A stretch of 64,000 nucleotides of DNA from Phialocephala subalpina (GCA_900073065.1 FJOG01000020.1:1143695-1207694); one strand, 5' to 3'; shown: positions 33,672-46,279, numbered from the stretch's first letter. The notes: generated from the letters alone by a model not told the origin. Program-made: numbers and translations.

Positions 33672-35269
33672 TTAGAATCTCGAAGGACCTCTTTTATAAG
33701 GACTTTCATAGGCGCTAGGCCGCTGCTTTCCAAAGCCACCCGGAGCACTTGTGCGACGATCACCACCTTCAGACATCGGCACCTTACTGTTGCTCAGAAA
33801 GGACCTATGGGCCTCACTCTGCCTCTTGGCTGGACTCATACTCCTCTCTCTTTCTTCCCGAATCTCTCGACCAGCCATGTCGAATGAGTTCTTCGGAGCT
33901 TCGCGATGCGCACTGCCTTGTATGTCGTACATGCTGGTAGCCTTTTTCAATGGTGAGTTGGCATGGCTGTAAACACCCAAACTGCCTCCTTCACCTGTGC
34001 TCGCGCCTGTAGAGATAGCCGTAGATACACTAGGACGAAATAGAGGCTGTCGAATTGGCGGTCTGGGAGTCACGCCAGTGAAGGGCGTAGGTTCTCGAGG
34101 GCTGTATGCAGCTGCGGCTGGTGTGTACGCAGGCGCAGGAGAGGATGTTCGTCGTGAATTTGCTCCCACGTTGTCAGGATCAATGTGTTTGGCGTAGTTT
34201 GGATTTGGGTGGGTATGGAATTCTCGTTTGAGAACGACAGTAGGAGTATAAGTAACCACGTCACCATCCTCCTCGGTCCCAGTTTCGGTGCTGGAACTTG
34301 TGTACTGTGTGGCAACATCCCGCATGAGAGGATTCAGTCGTGGATGAACAAACTTTTTATCGTACTCTCCCATGACCTCCTTGTGGATGATGGACGTATC
34401 CTTCTCTTGTTGTGAGAAATTGGACTGGAGAATATACAACTGCGATGAAAGCAGCAACTCCAGGAATATAGTGGTGATGACTGTCACACTCGGTCGCGGA
34501 TCTGATGGCAGGATCGGGAGGAAGAGCCAATATACCAGCACATGCCCCGGGCTGAAATGACAGAATAGCTGCAAGCAAATCGGAAGAGGATCCCAAACCG
34601 CCAATTCCCAGACATCGCGTGTAGGATCCGGATGTACTCTAGACTCGGCGCTGGGGTCTCCAAGTATGCTCGTGAGAAGTCTCAAGGGAGATGAGGAGAC
34701 TGGAGATGAATCGACGCGGACCCTTTTCGCGGAGGGGGTGCTCTGAGGCGCATCGATGGATGTTTCGAAGAGACGGTAATGCCTTTTTCGAGAGAATGCG
34801 TAGATAGCATTAGCAATAGAGAAAGAAGTCAAAAGAAAGACGATGACAGTCGCCTATATTCAGGTTAGGAACGGTACTGAGAGGTTGGGAAGCTGCATAC
34901 GATGTAACTCAGCCAACCTGTCCCAGAATAATCATCTCCAAATACATCATCAGCCCCTCTCGAGCTGGAACCACCAGTGTTCGCCCTCGCAATCAAGAAG
35001 ACGAAATGAAAGCCAAATGCAATCGGCGCTGCAAGCTTCTTGGAGTCCCAGTCCCTCGTCTCGATCTCCTCCGACAGCCAGAGCAGAAAGTCTCCTGGGT
35101 TGAGATAGTCCTTAATGCGCTCAAAGAGCGGCTTTCTGCGTATGAGTCTCGGCATGATGAGCGAGAGGTCGACGTCTTCCTCACATCGTCGTGTTGCGCT
35201 CTGCAAATTTAACAGCGCTCGTCGCTTTGTTTTGTTTACAAGCTCCAGAAATTTGGCTTTGGGATTCAT
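33672..35269 (-). CDS. NUR1: Nuclear rim protein Nur1/Mug154 family
   Basis: Two exons (35269-34901, 34853-33672) encode 516 residues. The N-terminal half is the conserved Nur1 region with membrane segments (IMPRLIRRKPLFERIKDYLNPGDFLLWLSEEIE, FGFHFVFLIARAN, SYIATVIVFLLTSFSIANAIYAFSRKRHYRLFE, then HVLVYWLFLPILPSDPRPSVTVITTIFLE). The C-half is Ser/Pro-rich and disordered with many basic residues. Yeast Nur1, with Heh1 and the cohibin complex, tethers rDNA and silent chromatin to the inner nuclear membrane. Length and topology fit fungal members. Divergent to the V-ATPase F gene, 130 bp apart. Confidence 0.88.
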
Positions 35270-35399
35270 TCGTGACGGAAGCTGTTGCTGTTTGTAGTCA
35301 TTCGCCTAGGGTTGTGCATTAGCGGGGATGCCGCCCTGAAGCTTCCCTCATCATCAAAGCTCGAGCTTTGGCTGCACTCAAGCGCACTCAACAGTCACA
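35270..35399. promoter_or_regulatory. Compact bidirectional promoter
   Basis: Only 130 bases separate the start codons of the divergent NUR1 and V-ATPase F genes, so promoters and leaders of both must share or overlap this stretch. A CTCAAGCGCACTCAA block lies about 25 bases before the VMA7 start. No TATA element is obvious. Confidence 0.6.
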
Positions 35400-35926
35400 A
35401 TGGCAGCACCACCCTCTGCCTACAAGGATAGGCAATTCCTGGCGGTCATTGGGGATGAGGTAAGCATGGCTCTCCAGTACTTTAGATTGTGGCTAACCAT
35501 CGAGCAGGACTCTGTCACTGGACTGCTCCTAGCAGGCATTGGTGTATGAACTCGAATCCAGCTCTGCTTTGACGCCCAAAGAGCTAACACCCTCTCAGCA
35601 TGTTACGCAACCTCCAGACTCACAGAAGAACTTCTTAGTGGTAGATAGTAAGACGGATAATGCAGCTATCGAGGAAGCTTTTGAGCGATTCACGACAGAA
35701 AGGAAGGATATTGGGATTCTCTTGATCAACCAACATGTGCGAAATCGTCTGCTGGTTGAAGGATGCTATTCTAATACTTTTGCAGATTGCTGAGCGTATC
35801 CGCCATCGAGTCGACACATACACCGCTGCCTTCCCAGCTCTACTAGAGATTCCGAGTAAAGACCACCCATACGATCCCGAGAAGGATAGCGTTTTGAGGA
35901 GAGTACGAAGACTCTTTGGAGAGTGA
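35400..35926 (+). CDS. VMA7: V-type proton ATPase subunit F
   Basis: Four exons (35400-35459, 35508-35543, 35599-35736, 35786-35926) encode 124 residues, the expected size of Vma7. The sequence runs [62 protein letters not shown] and [30 protein letters not shown], the full Rossmann-like fold of subunit F that sits on the central rotor stalk of the V1 sector. It is needed for vacuolar acidification. All three introns are 48-55 nt GT-AG. Confidence 0.95.
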
Positions 35927-36464
35927 AGAGGGAGATTGGCACTGTGCTCGTCGCAGTCTATGTATCACTGTCATACGGAGTTCATCATGGGTTGCGGAGA
36001 GGTTAAGCAGCTTCGTTAGTGTTATACGATATCCTGGCTTCACGGGAATCAGTTGAGAGTCATGATAGACACTGCAAATCAATACAATGAAATCAGAATA
36101 GCACCAACTCAGTGTACCACCCATTCCAGTACATCGTTCGTCCAGTATAGTTGTGGCCAATCGATTGCTCGTCTGCACAATTCGCTCCATCTATAACGTG
36201 AAGCTCTGGTCATTGCACAATGCGAAGCAAGCTTTGAACAAGTTGAATGGAAAAACAACGCGAATTCCGTGTGTATGTGTATGACGGCAGGACTTCCATA
36301 AATACAAATGCGTCCTCCAAAAGAAACAAACTCCGTACCCAGAGGTATCTGCTATTGCTGGCCATGCATCATAAAGAAACGATTGTCCCCAGCGTTATGG
36401 CCTGCGTGAGCCAGGCTCTCTCTCTTTTCCTCAACTCTTCATTCCCAAATTCTAATATCAAACT
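35927..36464. other. Intergenic between convergent genes
   Basis: Shared 3' region of VMA7 and the PG/PI transfer protein. No supported gene. Confidence 0.5.
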
Positions 36465-37138
36465 TTATTTCCCTCCGAATTGGACGGTGGCTTCCAGGCA
36501 GATAATCTTCTTGGCATCTTTGGTATAAGCATCGGCGAAAACAGTGTATTTCCCCTACGGTCATTAGCTTCACAGCATGTTCAAGTTGATGGTAGCTCTT
36601 ACGGGAGGGATTTCCTTGGGAAGCTCAACATCCTTGGTAATAGTAGCCTTTCCCTTCTTGATAGGGCAGCTGAGGTCTACGTTCGAGACTTGGTCGCAGA
36701 GGTTCGCCTGAGTGTTGACGAGTCTGATCAATCCATATTTGACTTGCAAGATAACATATGCTCCTTCCTCCACGTCCTCAAGGAGTGTGCCGACAGCTTC
36801 GATGGTCAGGCTTTGTCCACTATCGATTGGTTAGTCTGTCACACAGATCGTGGTATGACTTGGATGGAGGGTCGTACGCAGATGGAGGGTTCGGGTTTAG
36901 ATTGACATGATCGAGCACGAGGATATCGTCCGAATGTTCTGCCGCACAGTAACTGAAGTTCGATATGTTAGCTCTTGACTGTCCAATATGTTTAGGGACA
37001 GGAAACCGACTTGAGAGGGTTGTCTCCTGGTACTTTCGTAGCTTCGTCCAGGACCTTCTGGCCGCCGAAGAGCGATAAGCCTTCTGCAGCAACGAATGTG
37101 CTGAGGAGCAGAGATGCGAGGCTGAGTGGGAGCTTCAT
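36465..37138 (-). CDS. NPC2: Phosphatidylglycerol/phosphatidylinositol transfer protein (ML/NPC2 domain)
   Basis: Four exons (37138-37011, 36952-36878, 36819-36603, 36554-36465) encode 169 residues. A signal peptide (MKLPLSLASLLLSTFVAAEG) precedes [32 protein letters not shown], then SLTIEAVGTLLEDVEEGAYVILQVKYG, DLSCPIKKGKATITKDVELPKEIPPGKY and a C-terminal strand with IICLEATVQF. This is the ML-domain fold of fungal PG/PI-TP/Npc2, a vacuolar/secretory lipid carrier that binds sterol or phospholipid in a hydrophobic pocket. Four Cys remain visible after splicing. Intron 1 uses donor GTCGGT, chosen because it gives the family motif LNYC in frame. Confidence 0.9.
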
Positions 37139-39738
37139 GTTTATCCAGTTGCGTGATCGCTTCCTTCGATAGATGTTGAAAGTGAAGTTGAAGATACTAG
37201 CAAGAGTGGCTATGTGGAGAAGCCGTTTGAATTGGAGGTGGCGCAGTGCGGGCACAACAAGCAGGCAGCGGTGACGTTTTCAAGGTCATGCAGCCAGCAA
37301 ACATCGGAAGGGTCCGCTTTATCAACTTATTTTCATCAAAACTTCGAAAGGCTCGGTCACAATTTTATTTTCACTTTTGTACATATCAAGTCAAATCATG
37401 CTTCTTTCATCGGCATTAGATGTCTTTTTTGATGTTTATCGCTCTCATATTCTGCTTTCAGCTGAATGTCGGCCCGAGCTTGCGAGTTGCGAGCTCAAGC
37501 CCAACCACCCTGGTTCATGATGTTTTATCTCAATACCTATAAAACTTTCTACGGATTATTGCACGTGTTAGATATTGGTAAATACCAAGAAGCTATGGAT
37601 AATCCCCTTCTCCGTTTTCCCACTTGAAGAATTATTGTGGTGTTTCGACAAGACGATACTGCGCACCTTGCCTAGGTAGTCCAAGGATTAGCAGTTTTTG
37701 GGGCATGTTGATAATTCTTGCTTATACTATGCGTTGTCTTATATCTACTGTAATGTCTCCTTACACTATGCATTGGTGGAGCAATCTATGAAAGCAAGGA
37801 CGCGGCGGTTCTATACACCCCAATTTCCAACGGATGTATCTTTGCAGGTGCAGATCGTTGAAAGTGAGGACGTCAAGAGCCTCGTTCGCCCCCGCCGCGT
37901 TCTTTTCAAATAATTTGATTCTTCTGGGACAAACTTGACTGATGACGATGGCAACTTCCATAAGTTCATCTTTTCGTTGTATCATTCGGAATACTTCTTG
38001 CACCACGACGTGAATTTAGAGCAAGAGCAGGGGATGGATACTCGCTGGAGCTTCGCCGCCGCCATTTCTGGCTTCGACCATATTGCTACCGCCGACCTTC
38101 TGCGGTTCTACAAAGAGATGCAGGAGAAGCGGAGAGCCTGAAAGACAACAACATTGAGAGCTACGGAAGCTGTGAAAGCTGGTAACGTGAGAGACCCTCG
38201 ATTCTAACCTACTCAACTACCCCAACCAAGACAGACGCTAGAGGGGATGAGGACCAAAGCCGCGGAGATTCCTTTGGTCTGCTTGATCATACCGACGACG
38301 AACCAGCCCCTACTCTACTATCGCCAGAGTGTGTGTCCATGGCAGACTTCCAGAATTCCCTTCATCTTCGAGTGCACTACCTCTACAAATGAGGGCGTCG
38401 GCCTTTGGACGCGATCATCATGTTCTCTATTCAATTCGATCCCAGCCATGACCAGATCAGCGTGCGTAGGAAGTGTTCCAACTGCGGAAAGTATTTTCCT
38501 CCTGATCACAATCCTCGCGGGCTACCCGTGCAGTTCAGGTACGCTGTGGTGAAAGACAGAATGGGTGGACCATCGGTTCCACACATGCCGAGCGAAGACG
38601 ACATTGTCGTCGGAATGGAACGACTGGCGTTACATGCATTCCCAAAAAGGAGACAGTCATCTACAGGGCTCAACTTATGAAGCTCAACACAAATTCCTGA
38701 GTCCAGACCGCATATCTACCACGAGTCTCCAGTCCGCACGACATCATACGATATTAAATTTAATCCCGTCAGGACGCATTCTATACAAAAATCAGCAAGG
38801 GATTTTGCACGAGGAAGTGGTGATAAGCGTGAGGTCGCTATGGGGCGGAAGCCAGAGTGTATGATGAAGCCAGTCCAAATGGGCTTCGAGGAGAATAATG
38901 ACTCCAAGGGAAGAAGTATGAGCGGGTCAAAGGAGAATAGCCGGAAAGAATATGGGCACAAGGGGGAAATGTGAGGGAGCTAGTGGACATAAGGCTGGAA
39001 GAGAAATCTGAAAGATTCTGTATTGTTTGTCAAGATCATACGAGGTACAGCGAGCACCAACGATTGCTAGAAACGGAAGTTCCAATAGTTGTAGGAGAAT
39101 TATGTGACTCTTCCAAACAAGCCATGGCAATGGGCTCGAGCGAAAAAGCAACAAGTTATTTACGCGTGGGTCTAGAAACTCAACTGCAATGGGCCAGGTT
39201 GAGGACTTGCCAACCAACGAGAACTTCTTGAGCCAGAAAATACGCACTCGGAAGAATTACATCTCTTGAATGCGTGTGACATGAATGAACTGACTAACAG
39301 GAAGAACCTCAGCAGACTCATTCTGGGCATAGGTGAGAAGTCAAGATGCGGACATGACATCCATCATTAAGCAACACCCAAGAAAACCTTGCTTTGCCTT
39401 TCCAAGGTGGTGTGGGAAAATAGTAAATTAAGGTGGTTATGGAAAGCAGCCTGGTGGAAAGGGTGGACAAATCGTTGACAAGCGAGGATTCGAAGACTCG
39501 GAAGAATGATGTCCTTGGGCAGGGGTTGTGACAAGCATGTTTTTCTACTTTGATGCGTTGATTTGTCTTTGATGAAACGGTACAGAAGAGAACGTGCAAT
39601 CTTGAGAGATATTTGAACTTCCCAAAAGCTACATGACCCGAGACAGTCTACCATGATCAGTGGTCAGGATGACAAGTGATTATCTCATGTCTCTCGAGTT
39701 CTTGAAGTGAGCAAGTCCTCGAGCTTGGTCCCCATGTC
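37139..39738. other. Long stretch without a firm gene
   Basis: About 2.6 kb. The promoter of the PG/PI-TP gene lies at the left edge. Between 37.75 and 38.68 kb several short frames look exon-like but could not be joined into a convincing model. 38.7-39.7 kb shows nothing recognisable. Confidence 0.45.
38405..38680 (+). CDS. Hypothetical exon with CxxC motif, model incomplete
   Basis: A 91-codon frame containing MFSIQFDPSHDQISVRRKCS, NCGKYFPPDHNPRGLPVQFR, YAVVKDRMGG and VGMERLALHAFPKRRQ. The CSNCGKYFPP pair of cysteines suggests half a zinc-binding site. A preceding frame ending SMADFQNSLHLRVHYLYK could be an upstream exon, and 37935-38141 (TRWSFAAAISGFDHIATADL) another. I do not recognise a family; it may be a lineage-specific gene or a decaying one. 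Confidence 0.3.
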   Translation: MDAIIMFSIQFDPSHDQISVRRKCSNCGKYFPPDHNPRGLPVQFRYAVVKDRMGGPSVPHMPSEDDIVVGMERLALHAFPKRRQSSTGLNL

Positions 39739-40760
39739 TTACAAGCGACCAGGGAATGAATTGTGGGGTATGCACCCCGCGATTATCTTACAATAGCTTC
39801 TTAGAGCTCGGTCCATCTCCTGTCTCCTGCTTCGAGAATAAAGCAAAAGCTTTAGCGGATTCCTTGAAGCAACTGTATAAGCAAACTGCGTTGCTTTCTT
39901 CAGCCACAATTCACTCGCCATGATACGGACCACTTACAAGCAGGTACAACGAGCCAAGGCAAATTCATCAACACGAAGTAAACCCAGAAATAATATGGCT
40001 CTGGGCGATAGTACTTCTTTCCGATATAGAAATCCTCATACAAGCTGGTTGAGAGGTATATAAGATTCCCATAGAGGTGGCCCGTGGATACTAGAGCTTG
40101 GACTGGATGGCGAAACGGAGAGGAAGTTGTTATGAAGACGGCCGTCAGGAAACACAAAGGACCCCAGATGATCTGAAATGGTCAGGAAAGGGTCGAGAAT
40201 CGGTAATAGCAATGAATATCTGAAGGGGCACATACAACAGTCCAGGTCTCCACTACCAATTGACAAGTTAGCGCTCATTTTTGTCTTCCAAATCTCGAGA
40301 CAGTCAATGACGGTTTTCTCAAAGTTTGCATGCAACCAAAAGGCAAAACAAGAAAAGAGGTCATACTGCACAAGACCAATGGGTCCGAAAACATATATCT
40401 CGAATCAGACAGCGCATACTCCTTCCAAAGTTGTGCAAATAACGTTTGCATACCCGCAATTCTCGAATTGTTGAAGACAAAGAAGCTCTCGAAGAACAAA
40501 TGTATTGTACCGGCTGAGCCCGGTCAGTTGGTCCCATTGTTCCCGGAAACAGACTCACACATAGTGAACCATAGTATCAGCCCAATGTCTGTCATGCCCA
40601 GTTTTGGATTGACGCTTCGAGCAATGAAAAGCACCGACCCCAATATCACAGTCAAGCCTGCTGCAAAGGCTGAGATGAGAGTTGCTACCGGCAAATCGTT
40701 CTCTACAAAGATCGCTGATGAAAGACTGACGCCTTGTGGGTAGTAGGGGTGAAGTGCCAT
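39739..40760 (-). CDS. Emopamil-binding protein (EBP) family membrane protein
   Basis: Five exons (40760-40559, 40513-40367, 40252-40236, 40172-39938, 39872-39739) total 735 nt, 244 residues. After splicing the family hallmarks appear: FAAGLTVILGSVLFIARSVNP, LWFTMSGTIHLFFESFFVFN (the His and Glu that in sterol 8-isomerases line the active site), YMFSDPLVLC-METWTV-IIWGPLCFLTAVF, then SLYEDFYIGKKYYRPEPYYFWVYFVLMNLPWLVVPA. EBP proteins isomerise delta8 to delta7 sterols or act as related ER four/five-TM proteins; this one resembles the fungal non-Erg2 branch, so the substrate is unknown. The third exon is only 17 nt. The last exon boundary is uncertain and its basic tail may be wrong. Confidence 0.75.
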
Positions 40761-42442
40761 AAGAAGCGTTGGGTGGTGAAAAGCTGCAGTTGAGCGACGC
40801 GGCTGAAGATTCGCGAGGCTGCACCTTGGCAGGGGTTATTCGAGACCTGGTCACATGTTCCTTTGAGGGAGTAGTAGGAAAACAATTTCTGTATTCGGAT
40901 CACATCTTACATGCTTGCAGAGTTAATTAGAAACCGACTTGCTCAGGAAACCTTACAAACCAAATGTCTGAACACGCAGGCGCGTCTGCGAGGGTGTATA
41001 TCACGTGACGCATCTCGCAAAAAGACTTCTTTCGTTACAGTAACCATCGTAACCATAGAATTCAAGAAATACAAACTTGTATATGTGAATGAACGGGCTC
41101 GTAGAGAGCGCTCTATCTCGTGCAATAGGGGATAACGTTACCGAGTTAGGCAGCCTTCGAAGCAGCCCTTTTTTGACATGTCAGCCTCGAAGATGGCTTG
41201 TTTCGCCTATGTCTTTTCGTTATGATACAAGTCTCTTGGAGTATTTTGTCGACCGACCATGCTCGCAACTTGCTCTCCTGATCTCGATTCACGCATCGTT
41301 ATCAAGGTCCAAAATACGATGGCTATTTTTATTCGCTACAGTATTTTCCCCCTGGCCTTGCCTTGAACTGGTACCGGCATCCGCACATCTCCAATTCACG
41401 CTATTTATTCATTTGGTTAGCCATTTATTTGGCTGCACCCTCGATTGGACACGCTTTGGACGCTAAGCTCTGAAGCAGCGCGAATCAGCGAATTACAACC
41501 TGGCGCCGCCTGAAACTCACCACAGCCTGCACCACGACTTCTGTCCTCTGCGCTCATTTTAGACTTTCGTCATCTGCCCTTTGCGACTCCTCAGCTACCA
41601 CCGTGGGCTCTCTCTGCCCACAGCATCTCGTCGCTGAGGGAAACACCGAAGACAGCATGTCGTCCAGCTGCAGTCGAGTATCTGAGCAGTCTGGCATATT
41701 CCCAAGATAGGGCACACCAACGAGGGACATCCCCTTCGTTATCATCTCGACGAGGCCATCATGCCATGGTGCTGAGAAAAGGTAAGTTGGTCTAGTACTA
41801 GAACGGCGTTGGTCAGAACCGGATCGCTTAAAGCAGCTTTGGCTCAGGAAGGTGCACTCTTCCACGCCCCTCGTCCCTTTCTCAATCACCATTTTCTTAT
41901 GCAACGATCCCTCACAAACACACGAAAGACACTCTCACACCTCGAGATCACTCACACTGCAGGCATTCGATCTACTCGACCATCCCGTCGCGAAACACAC
42001 ACAGCACACTCCTCTCGAACAGCCCCCTCCTCCCCTTCAGATCACCTCTTCGTCACCCACCCTAGCCGTCTCCACTGTCGAAAAGCCTTCTTCACGTTCT
42101 CACAGTCATTTTCTTGAATCTCCTCGACGATACAAGGCCATTCCTCATCGAATCGCACTACGAGATACATACCACAAGTCGTCTGCAATCGGATTCTTCG
42201 TCGAGCGTCGCTCTCTCCTTCGTACCCCGAGTCCACCACGACGGCAGTCAGAGAGACAGAGGTTCCACGGTCGACACCCACAACTGATGACCACCGTCGC
42301 TGGCTTCGATCGTTCTCCTCGTCTTGCGACAACATTTTCCATCGAGTCGCGGCCGTCTTCGTCATGCGACTCAGGCCTAGAGATCAGTGAACTCACATTT
42401 GTCCTCCCACTCGTACAGCCAACTGGAGGCCCTTTCTAGATT
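40761..42442. other. Divergent intergenic region with long SET3 leader
   Basis: The first part holds the promoter of the EBP-family gene. From about 41.5 kb the sequence is C/T-rich on the plus strand and probably forms promoter and long leader of the SET3-like gene. A 195-codon open frame (41852-42439) is Ser/Pro/His-rich, has no domain, and stops three bases before the SET3 ATG. Confidence 0.45.
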
Positions 42443-45400
42443 ATGACAGAAAGGCTCGATCACAAGATCGCGACTCCGAGCCAGGCGGCGTATAATCCCA
42501 CAGCTTCGATAACTGCGAGTGATGCGCTTCCTGTGATCGAGTCTGCAGACGAAGAACCCTATACCATCAAGTGCATCTGCGACTACTCCGACGACGACGG
42601 CAACACGATCTATTGCGAATCTTGCGATACTTGGCAACACACCGAGTGCTACTACCCTGGCCGTGTCGAGGATGCTGCGAAAGACGACTTTTCACGTAAC
42701 CAACCTTTTCCTTTGTCTCGCCTCTTTGATCTTGTTGTGTTGGGATCTCACAGCAGGTCTTCTGCCTCTCACTTATTGCTCTTTCCAGAGGATGTCATGC
42801 TAATTTGATGTAGATTTCTGTACGGACTGCAGACCACAACCAGAACTGGACAGGCGGCATGCGACCGAGCGACAGAAACACAATAGGCAGAACAAGATAA
42901 CCAACGACAATGGTGACAAGAAAACGAAACGGCCCCCTTCTAAGAGCCATAAAAAGAAATCGAAGCCGTCGGAGTTACAGGTCAACGGGTTCGTGGATCC
43001 TGACAGTCAAAGAAACGGCAGCCCCCAAGAACACCATACACACACGAAGAAGTTGAAAGGTCATCGATCGAACCAATCCGTTGGATCATCAATCAAACGA
43101 AGTCCACCCTTCAGCTCACGACCCCACCCTCACGCACATCCTCCGAGTCCGGCTCACACACCACCAGACTTGCCCAGCAGCTTCCAAATCCATAACTATT
43201 CCGAAAGGTTTCTCTCCCTATACGAACACGAATACGACCCAACAACGACCAATACCTTCGCAAGTCTGGAAGTGACGAATTCCATGTCACTGTGGCTCCA
43301 TGATCCTGCCAAGTTGGAAAATGATACCAGATGTAGCAAGGAGGACGTCTTCCAAATCTTGAAAGTTCCCGTCGATTCTTTGAAATGGCAAGACGTACGA
43401 CCCGTATCAAAGGATACCGTATGGAACGATACACCTCTTCGTTGGCGATATTTGGTTGCCCCTTCATATACCCAACAATCAGGTCGAATAGCAGAGCTGA
43501 ATGGCTTCGTCGGGTTCCAGGCCAGGTATTGCGAGGATCCTGAGTCTCGCTGGCAGGATGCGCCACACCCCCAGCCTTTCGTATTCTTCCATCAGCGTCT
43601 TCCTCTGTACATCGACACTCGACAGGAGGGATCGATTTGCCGATATGTGCGTCGCAGCTGCCGTGCAAACTGTAGCGTGGAAACCTTCATCGCTCAAAGC
43701 TCAGAATATCATTTTTGGCTTATCAGTGAGCGACAAATCTCTGCCGGAGAACAGCTGACTATCCCATGGGACTTTCGTTTTCCTTTAAATGGCAGCTCTA
43801 GGTATCTTCGTCTGCTAAATCTAGGCGATGAAGACGGATCACACTCCGACAATGCCGAAGCTACTGACGAAGAGTATGAACAGCTCAGCCAAGTCATTCA
43901 GTTGGTCTTGTCTGATCATGGTGGCTGCGCCTGTGATCTTGGGAACGATTGTGCATTTGCGCGCTTTCATCGAAGCTATCATGCGAGATCACATACTCAA
44001 TCTAATGGGGTAAAGACGAAGAGAGGTCGTAAAGTCAAGCAGAATCACGTCTCTCCAACCAGCACAGGACACGCTACCAACAGCCGGGCAGCTAGTGAAG
44101 GGCAAGGGGAAGCATATGATGAGGAAGATAATCGTTCCACCTCTGGTTCAACTCGAAGCAAGCCTCAAAGTCGAGACCTGACTCCTTCCCATGGTCTGAA
44201 TGAAACAAACGGCATTCTGACTGGACCGACTGACCGCGAGAAAAGGAAGCTTGCGGCGTTGGAGGACTCATTTAGGAAGATGGAACAAGGACAGCCACCT
44301 CGAAAGAAGAAACGAGCATCTGACGGATCAAACGTCACTGTACCTCTTCATACCTCGACTCCTCAGTCGAAGCCAAGGCAAAAGTCGGTTGCGCGGATGT
44401 CGATCTCTCAACCTGGAGCATCTACCGTGAACGGCCAGCGAGCACGACAATACACAGATGCGAGTACGTCGAGGCGACAATCGGGCTCACCATTCAGCGC
44501 TGTGTCTCCGACAGGTGGGGCGCCTTCTCCAAGCAATGCTGCTTCACGCAATGGTTCGATGGCGTATCGGTCCCGCCAGGCTTCCGCGAACCCTAAGGCT
44601 GTCTATGCCAACGCGGGAACGCAAACTGAGGAAGTCGAGAATGTCTGGTGGAGTAAACCACCCGCGAAGTCGAAACGAGCAGTGGTACCGCTGGCACAAC
44701 GTCTTCTAAGAAACAGGCGTAAGATACAGGCACAGCAAGATATACAGAATGCTCGACTTCAGGTGGCCTTGGGAGATACTCCTCAGAAGGATCAATCTTC
44801 GCCAACGATTCCCATGGACCTCGACAATCTAGCTCAAGACGACCGGTATCAGACAGAATCTCCTACAGATACCAAGGGACGGAATGTTAGCATCTCATCC
44901 TCGATACCATCTGTTGATACTTTGGCTGCTACGGACACCACTATGACTGATGCACCCACCGTTTTCATCGGGAATTTGATCAAACCTCCACCGCCGCCAT
45001 GGCCTCATCAATTAGCCACGGTTCCTGTACATAAGTCCACTTCCCCGACACAACGGTCGCCGGATCTGCAACTCCAGCTTCCTCCGGCACCTACTTTCCC
45101 AAGTCCAAACATATCTGGACCTCTTTCAGCTTCCGCCACACCTTCATCTGCAAGTGCTTCACTTACACAATCGCCGTTCGGAACAACCTTTCCAGGATCT
45201 TCAATCAATGGTTTAGCTCAACATGCTAGCCCTGTCAAGACCACCAAGAAACTTAGTCTGAGCGACTACAGGGCGGCCAGAATGAAGAAAACCGATACGA
45301 CCAATGCGAACAAACCATCGTCCGGAGGTAGTCCAACCGTTACACCCGCGGTTCTGAAGCCGTCCTTGTCAACAATCGAGGAGGCCAAGGCGCAGGGGAT

Positions 45401-45539
45401 TTTAGATGGATCTGCGATTGTCGATTCGCCTATGGTGGAAAGAGCGACAAATCCCCTCGCAACGGTGGCTGGTCCAACTTCAGAGGCTGGTCCAAAGAAT
45501 AATCTACCTGCTGCAATGGAAGCTAGTAGCACGTTGTAA
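42443..45539 (+). CDS. SET3: Set3-like PHD-finger and SET-domain protein
   Basis: Two exons (42443-42695, 42814-45539) encode 992 residues. A PHD finger spans residues ~44-90: KCICDYSDDDGNTIYCESCD, WQHTECYY, then HFCTDC after the intron, a complete Cys4-His-Cys3 set. A KKTKRPPSKSHKKKSK patch follows. The SET domain (~residues 270-410) has NGFVGFQARY, YIDTRQEGSICRYVRRSCRANC, FIAQSSEYHFWLISERQISAG and EQLTIPWDF; the canonical NHxCxPN and catalytic Tyr motifs are altered, as in yeast Set3, which acts as a histone-binding scaffold of the Set3C deacetylase complex. The long C-terminus is disordered, with a conserved-looking KKLSLSDYRAARMKK. The introner-like intron falls inside the PHD finger. Confidence 0.9.
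42696..42813 (+). repeat. Introner-like element, family 2, in SET3 PHD finger
   Basis: A 118 nt intron with GTAACC donor, GCTAAT branch-like site and GATGTAG acceptor. Its first ~50 bases closely match those of the intron at 50051-50168, also 118 nt, in an unrelated gene (for example tttgt(c/t)tcgcctctt and tgtgttggga). A short hairpin (gcag...ctgc) occupies the middle. Confidence 0.82.
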
Positions 45540-46279
45540 AATAATAGATTTCGCTCAGCGCATTTGCTGTTCGCCATGACTTAATTTCCTTTCTTTGGGT
45601 TTGAGCGTTTTCGGGCTGGCGGAATGGGTCAAAAGGGGACTTGGGATACGGCGTATCTGGAGGCCACTTTGGAGACCATATTGATCCGATCTGGACAATA
45701 TGTTGGGTCTCCATGTGTTGAAAAGGGGAATACCTTGTTGTATGATTACTATCCGAAAGCCTCAACGGCATTTTTAAAATTCACATAACATCCCACTGTC
45801 TGATTCGTGTACACTTATTCATGGACTTCGAATGTTCTGACGTGCACTGGTACATTCAATGTACAATATATACAAGACTATCCTGTACCAGCATGGAGCC
45901 CATGGGACTGACGACACTGCAAATCAGGTTGAATTTACCCCTTCTGTTGCTCATCTCCAGCGCCTCAGATGATCCCACTCTCACTTTCCTGGTCCGATAA
46001 AAGTTCCCCAAATCATGGCCAGGACGGTGCTACCATCAATGAAGCAAAATTTCCTTCGCAAGTTCTGGAGTGGCGAGCGAGCCGCTTCCACTGAACGTGT
46101 GTTCTTCCAGACTCTTGGAGAAGAGCTCAGGGCCTGCGTTTGGGCCATGAATGACAAATGCGAAGTCGAGCACAACGCAGAGTATGCAGGCGTAGCCTGT
46201 TTGTAGATGCAGTCACTACTTCTCGGATATTACCTGTGGTGGCGAGTGGCGGCGTGTTGAAATCTACTCTGGAAGCTGT
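45540..46279. other. Intergenic between convergent SET3 and ALG7
   Basis: 3' regions of both genes; no supported gene. Confidence 0.5.
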
